This document shows positions 30,110 to 38,574 of a stretch of 64,000 nt of DNA, piece after piece. Location of the stretch: NCBI RefSeq assembly GCF_023715505.1, contig NZ_JAMBOH010000002.1:62001-126000 (forward strand), written 5' to 3'. Position numbers and translations under genes: made by a program. The notes beneath the pieces are model-generated. The model ran no database searches and had not been told where the DNA came from. It worked only from the letters and a program-made list of their open reading frames with translations. The DNA comes from Neobacillus cucumis (GTDB lineage: Bacteria; Bacillota; Bacilli; Bacillales_B; DSM-18226). Within the stretch, counting starts at the first letter, position 1. Each line of letters begins with the position of its first letter.

Positions 30110-30568
30110 TTATTCGGAGAACTTTTGTTTTCGTTCATGTAATATTTCTTGAATAATTTCAATATGGACGGAAGCCCAAGATTTTTCATGAAAATGAAGA
30201 ATCACACTTAAAGTAAGAATAGTTATGTAAGCAAAAACAAAGATGACCCAAAGAAAACTACCTTCTTTGAAAAGGAATTCTTGTAATTGTTTTGAAAATA
30301 AGAAGAAGAGCCATGGTGCTGAAGATATTAGAATTGGAATGATTCCAGAACCATTTTTTTCTTTTATCATACAATAATAAATTTTTTTTAGTGTTTCGCT
30401 TTCAATAGAAATATAAAATTTTTGAATATCTTCTACTTCTATAAGTTCTTTTATTGATTTGAAAGGTTTTTTGTTTTTTGAAGCTCTTTTTAGTTTTAGA
30501 TAGATTTTATGAGCATCTCCACGTAATGAAAACATAGTTTTTCCCGTTTTTCCCTCCATCGAAATCAT
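30110..30568 (-). CDS. Small membrane protein of unknown function
   Basis: 152 codons. I do not recognise it. The first 80 residues are basic and soluble (SLRGDAHKIYLKLKRASKNKK). Two hydrophobic helices follow (IIPILISSAPWLFFLF and FLWVIFVFAYITILTLSVIL), then a charged tail EIIQEILHERKQKFSE. None of the three candidate ATG codons has a good ribosome site; the frame may start at MFSLRGD, about 11 codons in. It follows the LuxR-type gene in the same direction, 118 bases on, so it may be cotranscribed with it. Confidence 0.55.
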   Translation of the reverse strand: MISMEGKTGKTMFSLRGDAHKIYLKLKRASKNKKPFKSIKELIEVEDIQKFYISIESETLKKIYYCMIKEKNGSGIIPILISSAPWLFFLFSKQLQEFLFKEGSFLWVIFVFAYITILTLSVILHFHEKSWASVHIEIIQEILHERKQKFSE

Positions 30569-30686
30569 TACTAGAAGGCTTTACAAATACTGTTTCCTCT
30601 ATACATGGTTCAAAGAAGTTCTGTTGTATGGAATTTGTTTTAAATGATAAAGCACTTGGGCTATAAAGATATAGGGGCAAGGGAGA

Positions 30687-31382
30687 TTAGGAAATAATTC
30701 CCTGCCGGAACAGTTCTGCAACCGCCTGTACCCTATTTTGTACACCCAATTTCTTAATAGCTGATTTTACATACTGATTGATGGTAACTTCACTAAGGGA
30801 CATAGTATCGGCCATTTCCTTTGTACTCTCCCCCCAGGAAACCCTTTTCATCACTTCAAGTTCTCTTCTGCTTAATAAATTGGCAGCAACCGGTCCGTTT
30901 GTTTTTTCCATAATTTTGCCAACCTGACGGCCATATTGGGTAAAAGAAGTGAGTAATTGATCGTTAATGGTTGCGTTATTTTCAAACTCGTTGGTGCAAA
31001 TATATCCGATTGCTACTGAGCTAAAACAGATGGGGACAACTAAGAAGGAGTTTACATTTGATGAGGTTATGTATTTACTGTTCACCTGTCGAAGGTATTC
31101 AATTCCACTACAATACTTTGCCTTCCTTTCATAAAGGGCCGCGTATATAACGGGCAAAGAGCGAATATCATCCCTTATATCCCGGATGTGAACGAGCCCA
31201 TTAAGATTAATCGAGATAATACCTTCTCCAAGAAAGCCAAAATGGGAGTATCTAAATAAAAAAGAGTTTTTAACAGGAAAGAGGTTCATATAGATTTCGA
31301 GTATTTTATAAAGTTTATCTTCATGTGTGTGAGCCTCTTCTAAATCTTGAATATTATCTAAAATGGTAGAATTTAATGTCAC
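30687..31382 (-). CDS. LuxR family regulator with GAF-like sensor
   Basis: 231 residues. The first 165 look like a GAF-type sensory domain (INLNGLVHIRDIRDD, FLVVPICFSSVAIGYICTNEF). The last 65 are a LuxR/GerE helix-turn-helix (LSRRELEVMKRVSWGESTKEMA, then LSEVTINQYVKSAIKKLGVQNR). It lies divergent from the Baeyer-Villiger monooxygenase gene with 282 bases between them, so it is the likely regulator of that operon. The signal is unknown; a ketone is a fair guess. Confidence 0.85.
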   Translation of the reverse strand: MTLNSTILDNIQDLEEAHTHEDKLYKILEIYMNLFPVKNSFLFRYSHFGFLGEGIISINLNGLVHIRDIRDDIRSLPVIYAALYERKAKYCSGIEYLRQVNSKYITSSNVNSFLVVPICFSSVAIGYICTNEFENNATINDQLLTSFTQYGRQVGKIMEKTNGPVAANLLSRRELEVMKRVSWGESTKEMADTMSLSEVTINQYVKSAIKKLGVQNRVQAVAELFRQGIIS

Positions 31383-31664
31383 ATTATCACCTTCATTATA
31401 GGGATTTAATACATAGAAAATTAGGAATATTCAAATTATACGAAATATACTAAACTTTAGATAGACTTTCTTAGAGCATTTCTGGAAGATTTTTAAATTT
31501 TATATAAGAGGAGGAGTGCTATTAATTTTCTTATGTATTTTAACAATTGGAACCGTTTACATTTAATAAGTATTTTAACTCAGGAATAATGAGCAGACAT
31601 GTGCTGAATTACCTATACTTAGATGTAATCATTAAAGGATAAGAAAATGAGGAGGTAGAGAAAA

Positions 31665-33311
31665 ATGGCATTAACTCAAAAATCGAATTCTCTCATTGAA
31701 CTGGATGCAGTGATCGTTGGGGCTGGATTTTCGGGATTGTATCTGCTTCACCGCATGCGTGAAGCAGGTTTTTCAACCCGTATATTTGAAACTGGCGACA
31801 ATGTTGGTGGTACATGGTATTGGAATCGCTATCCAGGTGCCCGCTGCGATGTAGAAAGCATCTATTATAATTACACTTTCTCTGATGAACTCCTCAAGGA
31901 ATGGACGTGGTCTTCTAAATATGCTGAGCAGCCGGAAATCTTAAGCTACATTAATTATGTTGCTGATAAGTTCGATTTGCGCCGGGATATTCAATTCAAG
32001 ACACGTGTAGATTCTGCGCACTTTGATGAAGAGAAGAATAGATGGGAAGTTCACTTGAATAACGGTCAGACGGTATCAGCTCGTTACTTTATTACAGCGG
32101 TTGGTTGCTTATCAGCTTCCAATGTACCGAAATTTAAAGGGCTGGAGAGCTTTAAGGGTGAATGGTATCATACCGGACGCTGGCCACATGAAAAAGTAGA
32201 ATTTAAAGGGAAACGGGTAGGAGTTATCGGAACGGGATCCAGCGGCATTCAGTCCATACCTGTCATTGCCAAAGAAGCAGAACACCTAACTGTTTTTCAG
32301 CGCACTCCTCAATATAGTACTCCAGCTAGAAATCAACCAAACGACCCGGAATATATTAAACAAGTTCGAGAAAATTATAGTGAAATTCGAACCCAAATGC
32401 GCTCGTCTCTTACAGGGATACCGGCAGTGCCTCGTGACCGCTCAGCGTTTGACGATACTCCGGAAGAACGGCGCCGGACCTATGAAGCTGCTTGGGAAAA
32501 AGGTGGACTTCTTACGATTTCTTATTCTTATAATGATTTAAGTTTAACACCTGAGGCAAATGAAACCGTTGCAGAATTTATCCGCTCTAAAATACGGGAA
32601 GTTGTAAAAGATCAAGAGGTAGCAGAGAAGTTACTTCCGAACTTTTATTATGGTACCAAACGCCCGATCATTGATACTGACTACTTCGAAACGTATAACC
32701 GAGAAAATGTAACCCTTGTTGATGTAAAAAAAGCACAAATTGAGGAAATTACACCTTCTGGTGTGCGGACAGCAGATGCTGAATATGAACTTGACATGAT
32801 AGTGTTTGCAACGGGCTTTGATGCCATGACAGGTCCATTGTTTAAAATAGATATCCGTGGTAGAGATGGAGTGTCATTAAAGGAAAAATGGGCAGGCGGA
32901 GCAGAAACAAGGACATACCTCGGAATCGGAACTGCCGGTTTCCCTAACATGTTCATGCTTACGGGACCTGAGAGTCCTTCTGTACTTAGTAATATGATGG
33001 TATCGATTGAACAACATGTCGAATGGGTATCTGATTGCATCAACTATATGCGTGATAACAATAAAGAAGTCATCGAGGTGAATGTGGAAGCTGAAAATGC
33101 CTGGACCAAGCATTGCAGAGAGGTTGCCGAACCAACTCTTTATGTGAAGACAGAATCATGGTATATGGGTGCAAATATAGAAGGGAAGGCACGCGGATTC
33201 CAAATTTATCTTGGTGGAGTTGGACCTTATCGTCAGATTTGTGATGAAGTTGCTGAAAAAGGCTATGATGGTTTCACATTGAAAGCTTCAGAAGAAAGTG
33301 TTGTTAAGTAA
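31665..33311 (+). CDS. Flavin-dependent Baeyer-Villiger monooxygenase
   Basis: 548 residues. FAD Rossmann motif VGAGFSGLYLL (residues 18-28), the Baeyer-Villiger fingerprint FKGEWYHTGRWP (163-174) between the two dinucleotide folds, NADPH motif GTGSSG (189-194) and a late VFATGFD. The enzyme inserts one oxygen next to a ketone carbonyl, giving an ester or lactone, as in cyclohexanone and phenylacetone monooxygenases. It is followed 58 bases on by an esterase able to open that product. A strong GAGGAGG site precedes the ATG. Confidence 0.93.
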   Translation: MALTQKSNSLIELDAVIVGAGFSGLYLLHRMREAGFSTRIFETGDNVGGTWYWNRYPGARCDVESIYYNYTFSDELLKEWTWSSKYAEQPEILSYINYVADKFDLRRDIQFKTRVDSAHFDEEKNRWEVHLNNGQTVSARYFITAVGCLSASNVPKFKGLESFKGEWYHTGRWPHEKVEFKGKRVGVIGTGSSGIQSIPVIAKEAEHLTVFQRTPQYSTPARNQPNDPEYIKQVRENYSEIRTQMRSSLTGIPAVPRDRSAFDDTPEERRRTYEAAWEKGGLLTISYSYNDLSLTPEANETVAEFIRSKIREVVKDQEVAEKLLPNFYYGTKRPIIDTDYFETYNRENVTLVDVKKAQIEEITPSGVRTADAEYELDMIVFATGFDAMTGPLFKIDIRGRDGVSLKEKWAGGAETRTYLGIGTAGFPNMFMLTGPESPSVLSNMMVSIEQHVEWVSDCINYMRDNNKEVIEVNVEAENAWTKHCREVAEPTLYVKTESWYMGANIEGKARGFQIYLGGVGPYRQICDEVAEKGYDGFTLKASEESVVK

Positions 33312-33369
33312 TAAACTTGAGCATTCATCCAACATCAATCTTTAAAAATTCTTAAGGGGGAAACTTATT

Positions 33370-34314
33370 ATGGCACTAGATCCGCAAGCAAAATTCTTAT
33401 TGGAACAAATGGAAGCGATGGGAGCTCCCGCAATGAATACATTAACACCTGAAGAGGCGAGGCTGACGACTGATTTTAGTGCTTTGGCTGGTGAGCCTGA
33501 AGAAGTAGGGAAGGTAGAGAACAAGACGATACCTGGTCCTGAAGGAGAGATACCGGTTCGTATTTATACACCAGAGGGAGATGGCCCTTTTCCTGCATTG
33601 GTTTATTACCATGGCGGCGGCTGGGTCATCGGTAATTTGGATACAGTAGAAGTGCCTTGCCGAATGCTGGCAAATAGAGCAAACTGTGTGGTAGTTTCAG
33701 TAGACTATCGATTGGCTCCGGAGCATAAATTTCCGGCAGCAGCGGATGATTCCTATGCGGCAGCCAAGTGGGTGGTTGAAAATTCTGCCTCTATTCAGGT
33801 CGATCCTAATCGAATTGCTGTCGGCGGGGACAGTGCGGGCGGAAACCTAGCCGCTGTCGTGGCACAAATGGCAAGAGACAAGAAAGAAATTCGATTGGCC
33901 TACCAAATGCTGATCTATCCTGTTACCAACCATTCCTATGCAACGGAGTCCTATACTGAAAACGCTGATGGTTATTTACTAACCAAAGATAGCATGGTCT
34001 GGTTCTGGAATCATTATTTAAGAAGTGAAGAGGATGGCAAAAATCCTTATGCTTCTCCGCTGCAAGCGAATGATCTTAGCGGACTTCCTCCAGCATTGGT
34101 TTTAACAGGGGAGTTTGATCCACTCCGTGACGAAGGAGAAGCTTATGCAGAACGGTTAAGAGAAGCTGGGGTCCAAGTAGAGGCAACACGATATGACGGA
34201 ATGATTCACGGTTATTTCTGGATGCCGGGTGCACTCGGACAAGGAAAGAAAGCAATAGAGCAGGCAGCATCAGCATTAAAGCAGGCTTTTCAAGGCAGTG
34301 TAGCCTCAAAATAA
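33370..34314 (+). CDS. Alpha/beta hydrolase, HSL-type esterase
   Basis: 314 residues with the hormone-sensitive-lipase signature: oxyanion motif HGGG (81-84), nucleophile S155 in GGDSAGG, and probable partners D250 (GEFDPLRDEG) and H280 (DGMIHGYFW). These hydrolyse short to medium-chain esters and lactones. Placed directly after a Baeyer-Villiger monooxygenase, it likely cleaves the ester made by that enzyme. GGGGG precedes the ATG. A bidirectional terminator follows. Confidence 0.93.
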   Translation: MALDPQAKFLLEQMEAMGAPAMNTLTPEEARLTTDFSALAGEPEEVGKVENKTIPGPEGEIPVRIYTPEGDGPFPALVYYHGGGWVIGNLDTVEVPCRMLANRANCVVVSVDYRLAPEHKFPAAADDSYAAAKWVVENSASIQVDPNRIAVGGDSAGGNLAAVVAQMARDKKEIRLAYQMLIYPVTNHSYATESYTENADGYLLTKDSMVWFWNHYLRSEEDGKNPYASPLQANDLSGLPPALVLTGEFDPLRDEGEAYAERLREAGVQVEATRYDGMIHGYFWMPGALGQGKKAIEQAASALKQAFQGSVASK

Positions 34315-34327
34315 TGTTGTAGAAAGA

Positions 34328-34360
34328 AAAGGACACTTCCGAGAATGGAAGTGTCCTTTC
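34328..34360. terminator. Bidirectional terminator between the esterase gene and ndk
   Basis: AAAGGACACTTCC at 34328-34340 pairs with GGAAGTGTCCTTTC at 34347-34360; both ends are usable, serving the esterase (plus) and ndk (minus). Confidence 0.85.
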
Positions 34361-34365
34361 TGTCA

Positions 34366-34827
34366 TTATACAGATTTTCGATCTTCGAAAGGAAAATCAT
34401 CTCTTGAGATCCGTTTCTTCAGGAGCCCAAAGAAATTTTCAATTTCACGTTCCGCGCTAAGAAGAGAATCAGAGCCATGGATAACATTTTCTTCTTTTGA
34501 AAATGCAAAGTCACCACGAATGGTGCCTGGCATAGCTTCCGATGGGCTTGTCTTTCCAATCATGAGACGAGAAACTTCTATTATATTTTCTCCTTCCCAG
34601 ACCATGGCAAAAACAGGACCTGAGGTAATGAAATCAACTAATTCACCGAAAAACGGCTTTTCCTGATGCTCCATATAATGATACTCAGCTTTAGTGCGGT
34701 CCATTGTCATTAGCTCTGCATTCAATAAGGTAAAACCTTTTTGTTCAAAGCGTTTGAGGATTTCTCCGATTAACCCTCGTTTCACCCCATCTGGCTTTAC
34801 CATTATAAACGTGCGCTGTAAACTCAT
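34366..34827 (-). CDS. ndk: Nucleoside diphosphate kinase
   Basis: 153 residues from [18 protein letters not shown]. Family motifs: ATP-binding Lys in [24 protein letters not shown] and the phosphorylated His in NVIHGSDS. It moves the gamma phosphate between nucleoside triphosphates and diphosphates. The open frame runs 33 codons further upstream but the family start and the AAGAGGTGATC site support 34827. The FAFSKEEN segment and the tail ([17 protein letters not shown]) differ from the usual Bacillus Ndk, and a damaged piece of a very similar gene lies at 40.2 kb. It may therefore be a second, acquired ndk. Confidence 0.92.
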   Translation of the reverse strand: MSLQRTFIMVKPDGVKRGLIGEILKRFEQKGFTLLNAELMTMDRTKAEYHYMEHQEKPFFGELVDFITSGPVFAMVWEGENIIEVSRLMIGKTSPSEAMPGTIRGDFAFSKEENVIHGSDSLLSAEREIENFFGLLKKRISRDDFPFEDRKSV

Positions 34828-35029
34828 ACGATCACCTCTTGAAAAATAGATATTTGATGAGAACCACCAGACCAGTAAAAAAATTAGCCGATCGCTTTTT
34901 AAAGGTGAATTCTTCACATCATCCATTATGGGAAAAAATCTCAGAATTCAAACCATTCATCCTTTAACGAAATAACAACACATTTCAAACGGTCTGTTTA
35001 AACAGCCTCACAACTTGGTTCATTCTTCG

Positions 35030-35800
35030 TTATTTCATTTCAAAGTGCTCGTTGATTTTGTGACAAGTATGAATGAGTGCTTCTGCCAGCCTTTCTTCAT
35101 GCCCATAGAATCGGGTGGATGGAAGTGGAATGGAGATCGCACTTATATTTCCCATTTGATCAACAACAGCTGCGCCAACGGCACAAATTCCAGGAATGTG
35201 TTCCTCCCTTGCAAAACTAACTCCCTTTTTACGAACCTGTTCCAACTCCCTTAACAGTTCATCCCGAGTCGTTATGGTATGCTCCGTATACTGTTGCATA
35301 TGCTCAGGTAACAGTTTCTCTACCTCAGCTAAAGGTAAGGAAGCGAGTATCGCTTTTCCGTTTGCTGTACAATGCAATGGAAAAGATGCCCCCGGTTGTG
35401 AGGTAGCCTGCAATGGATGCGGAGCGATAATCTGATCCACAAACAGTACCTTACTATTTTCCAATACGGATAAGTCAACCGTTTCATTGATTTGATGTGA
35501 TAAGCTTAATAAAAATGGCCGGACTTCTTCTCTTAAATCACTATGGACAGCGCCTGCAAGCATGGCAATCTCTGGTCCAAGACGGTAACCTCCATTAACA
35601 GAAGCCGCTGCAATAAATCTCTCCTGTTCAAGTGTAGTAACAATTCTTTGGACGGTGGATCTGGCCATGCCCACTTCTTTAGCAATTTGCGATAAGCTTA
35701 ATCCTTTTGGATAAGCTCTAAGAGTCCTCAGTATTTTAGCCGCACGAGAGATTACTTGAACATTAGATGTTTTAGTTTGATCTTTTTTATCGATTTGCAT
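35030..35800 (-). CDS. IclR family transcriptional regulator
   Basis: 256 residues. The N-terminal winged helix is LSLSQIAKEVGMARSTVQRIVTTLE. The effector domain has VLFVDQIIAPHPLQA, FPLHCTANGKAILA and the GICAVGAAVVDQ core. IclR proteins govern catabolic operons that are usually adjacent or divergent. The only divergent sequence left here is a short Gfo/Idh/MocA dehydrogenase fragment at 36136, so its original target was probably lost. AGGGAGG lies 11 bases before the ATG. Confidence 0.92.
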   Translation of the reverse strand: MQIDKKDQTKTSNVQVISRAAKILRTLRAYPKGLSLSQIAKEVGMARSTVQRIVTTLEQERFIAAASVNGGYRLGPEIAMLAGAVHSDLREEVRPFLLSLSHQINETVDLSVLENSKVLFVDQIIAPHPLQATSQPGASFPLHCTANGKAILASLPLAEVEKLLPEHMQQYTEHTITTRDELLRELEQVRKKGVSFAREEHIPGICAVGAAVVDQMGNISAISIPLPSTRFYGHEERLAEALIHTCHKINEHFEMK

Positions 35801-36135
35801 AAGTATGTATTCCTCCCTATATACCTTATTTATTATAACGGATGTTTGAATTGTTTTAACCGATTAGGAGCAAGAGCTGTGAAATACAGTGATTGGTAAA
35901 TCCCACGTTGAACCTATGCTCGTTCTACTAGCTTTATGTGAGGAAAGATGAATAGAACGTTATTGACATGTAATTTAAACATTCATTATAATGAGTGTAA
36001 CCACAATATGATACTAGTGTACCTCTATGCAGTTATAAATTAAACCTATTATTTGCAAAATTCGAATAAGAATGAAGGTATTATTTCCTAGATTTATATA
36101 GTTTTTCAGCAAAATTCAAAAAATGAGGGAAATAG

Positions 36136-36294
36136 ATGAGTGTGGTTAAAATTGGTGTAATCGGAATAGGAAAAAAGGGCAGCTCGCATGTACAAATGAT
36201 AAATAAAGTTCAAATTAAAGAGAAAATAAACGCTTCCACAATTGAAAAAAAGCAAGTAACAAATACTACATTAGATGTAACTGGGATGCATTAA
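36136..36294 (+). pseudogene. N-terminal fragment of a Gfo/Idh/MocA oxidoreductase
   Basis: A 52-codon frame (MSVVKIGVIGIGKKGSSHVQ...) with the NAD-binding GxGxxG start of the Gfo/Idh/MocA family, where members read GVIGIGNMGxxH. After about 30 residues the match ends and the frame stops at TAA 36292-36294, leaving no catalytic domain out of an expected 340 or so residues. GAGGGAAATAG precedes the ATG. Inositol or sugar dehydrogenases of this kind are typical IclR targets. The rest of 35801-36441 has no gene. Confidence 0.65.
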
Positions 36295-36402
36295 TGAAAG
36301 CAAACTACGCAAAGAATTATAAACTGTTGGCACTCAATCGAGTTTACATATGAGATCAAGAAGTACCTTTCTACTTTTGAAATGAACCTTTGACAAGATA
36401 TA

Positions 36403-36433
36403 AAGGCCCATCTATTTAACAGAGATGGGCCTT
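36403..36433 (-). terminator. Terminator of the subtilase gene
   Basis: AAGGCCCATCT at 36403-36413 and AGATGGGCCTT at 36423-36433 pair perfectly, 9 bases past the protease stop; on the minus strand the tail is TATATCTT. Confidence 0.75.
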
Positions 36434-36441
36434 ACTATATG

Positions 36442-37923
36442 CTATTTACCTGTTAAAGCCGAATAAGCATTTGCTTCACCGGCACCATAGTATTGATCAT
36501 GACCTGGTTTGCCATAATCTAAGGAGGTTTTCTCAATAAGGGCCTCTACCTGAGCTGGCTTCAGGTCTGGGTGTGCTGCTTTGATGACTCCAGCAATTCC
36601 GGCAACCTTCGGCGAAGCCATGGAGGTCCCATGAAGGTAGGCATATCCAGAATGCTCCGGATCAATGGTAGTGAAATAAGGCTCTAAATAAGTGGGCCAT
36701 GTTGACAATGCACGGTAAGTAAAGTCACGATCATCTAAATTCCCCGTTGAAGCATATTTAGGACCGTTGTCCCCGCCAGGAGCTGCTACCGTAATAAAGC
36801 TATTTCCATAGTTTGAATAGAATGCCAATTGATCTTTCGACCATTGATTTGAGGAGGATACTGTAATGACGCCTGGAACTCCACCTGGTGTTTCAATGGT
36901 GACGCCTTTAAAAACAAGGTTGGTATCACCATAATTGGCATTCAAATAATCAGTTAGTGATTTTTTATCTGCATAGTTTAACGACTCATTACCGGCAGAA
37001 GCGACAATGGTTACATTATTATTCACTGCATATTTTACCGCCCGTTTCCAAAGGAGAACATCTGCAATGTCACTATAGTTATTCCCATTGTATTCATATT
37101 TTAAATTGTCATAGCCGCCAATGGACATATTCACAACGTCCACTTTATCTTTAGCTGCTTGAATCATTGCTTGAACAATTGGTGTAGTTGGGGCGCTTCC
37201 AGAACTGTCAAAAATACGGTAAGCCATGATTCCTAGATCTGGGCCCACACCTTTTATTTTTCCATTACCCGCAATGGAACCAGCTACGTGTGTACCATGA
37301 CCTTCACGATCCAGTACATCCTGGGGGCTGCCGGTTTCAGTCTTGTCATTTCCAGCATAACCTCCTGCCGGGACGAAACTTTGACCGCCAACATAGTTGG
37401 CTTTAAGGTCAGGATGATTGGCATCGATACCTGTGTCGATAACACCGACTACAGCCTTATGAGTAACCTTACCATTTGCTTCTGTACCGCCTGACTCAAT
37501 TTTAAAGGATTTTCCGTCATTGGTTAAATGACGAATATCCCATTGTGAGCGCCAATATGTACCATCTTGATCAGGTTGAAGTGTTACAGGCTTACCGTCA
37601 GCTTCTGCCGGTTGCTCGTCGTCCTGCTTATAGTACATTTCTACGTTAGCCGCAATAATACTAGAATTTGATTTTAAATTGTTTACAAAATTAGGATTCG
37701 ATGAGCGGACTTCTAATCCGCCGATTTCCGGAATGGCATTTACCACTTCTCCTCCGGCATTTTTAATATCTGTCTGATAGGTTTTAGGTATTGATGACTG
37801 GTTGTAAGCGATGAGGTAGTTTTTAGATGGTGAAGTTGCAGAAGTGTGCAGATTAAAAGATGAGAGAGAGAGTGCTAAGATACTGCTTGCGGCTATCGCC
37901 ATTCCTTTTTTTCTCTTTTTCAA
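36442..37923 (-). CDS. Secreted S8 (subtilisin-like) serine protease
   Basis: 493 residues: a basic signal peptide (MKKRKKGMAIAASSILALSL, likely cleavage near TSA at 27-29), an I9-type propeptide (about 34-100), then the catalytic domain with D163 (GVIDTGID), H209 (EGHGTHVAGSIAG), oxyanion N312 (SAGNES) and S434 (HGTSMASP). The domain ends with the protein, with no cell-wall anchor or added C-terminal module. It degrades extracellular protein after self-processing. The insertion around 275-295 (YNGNNYSD) is a surface loop. It is monocistronic. Confidence 0.95.
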   Translation of the reverse strand: MKKRKKGMAIAASSILALSLSSFNLHTSATSPSKNYLIAYNQSSIPKTYQTDIKNAGGEVVNAIPEIGGLEVRSSNPNFVNNLKSNSSIIAANVEMYYKQDDEQPAEADGKPVTLQPDQDGTYWRSQWDIRHLTNDGKSFKIESGGTEANGKVTHKAVVGVIDTGIDANHPDLKANYVGGQSFVPAGGYAGNDKTETGSPQDVLDREGHGTHVAGSIAGNGKIKGVGPDLGIMAYRIFDSSGSAPTTPIVQAMIQAAKDKVDVVNMSIGGYDNLKYEYNGNNYSDIADVLLWKRAVKYAVNNNVTIVASAGNESLNYADKKSLTDYLNANYGDTNLVFKGVTIETPGGVPGVITVSSSNQWSKDQLAFYSNYGNSFITVAAPGGDNGPKYASTGNLDDRDFTYRALSTWPTYLEPYFTTIDPEHSGYAYLHGTSMASPKVAGIAGVIKAAHPDLKPAQVEALIEKTSLDYGKPGHDQYYGAGEANAYSALTGK

Positions 37924-38465
37924 TAGAAAGACCTCCTAAATAATTAATCTAACAGTTCTATTTTAGTCCTACAGCCACTTATTGGATATAGGAACTTCTC
38001 GATAAAGAACGACAATTTTATTAGAGACATTCGACTATTGTGCTAAATTCACTAGTAAAAGTTCTATATTGATATGAAATTAGTAACACTAGAATTAAAT
38101 TAAAACTCTTTTTAAATGAATTTCCTCATGAACTGGACAGAAGCTTGTCGAAAAAATTAATTTTTTGGATGCCAATAAGTATTTTTTATAGTTATAGGTT
38201 CTGGAGGTTTTTTCCAATGCATCAGGTAGTACCGAAGTTTTACTAGGCGGTGAGGTAGTTGGATTCTATTCTAAAGTTGAAACCATATTAAAATGTAAAA
38301 AAATACCATAGTGTAATGTAGATGGCTCAGGTAAACGCCGGAGTCATTTATCATCCCTTTTATGGTTTGTTTATCGAACGTGGGCTTCTGAAATAAAAAA
38401 TCCTAAATGAAATTACCGTAAGTGTATGACAGTTATAATAAGAATGAAAAATTAGTATTGAAAAT
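37924..38465. other. Intergenic, no gene found
   Basis: About 540 bases. It contains the promoter of the protease gene on the minus strand. A short stretch near 38225-38310 translates to a plausible-looking GSTEVLLGGEVVGFYSKVE, possibly a fragment of a dead gene, but I cannot assign it to a family. Confidence 0.4.
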
Positions 38466-38508
38466 TAACGATTTGCCCTAACAAAAAATTGTAACAAAAA
38501 CTTTACAT
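38466..38508 (+). promoter_or_regulatory. Possible PhoP box: four TTAACA-like direct repeats
   Basis: TTAACG (38466), CTAACA (38479), GTAACA (38492) and TTTACA (38503) are spaced 13, 13 and 11 bases, close to the 11-base period of Pho boxes in B. subtilis (TTAACA-N5). They lie before a secreted 5'-nucleotidase, a logical Pho target. Confidence 0.35.
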
Positions 38509-38531
38509 GCAATTCAAACAGATATAAAATT
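38503..38531 (+). promoter_or_regulatory. Candidate sigma-A promoter for the 5'-nucleotidase
   Basis: TTTACA (38503-38508), a 17-base spacer, then TAAAAT (38526-38531), about 45 bases before the start codon. Confidence 0.5.
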
Positions 38532-38574
38532 CCAGAGTTATCCTTAAAGTACATCATGAGGGAGGGATCGGAAG

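Noticed and set aside
31510..31590. A short hydrophobic leader frame before the Baeyer-Villiger gene, next to GAGGAGG
   Set aside because: The ribosome-like sequence is wrongly spaced from every start codon in reach.
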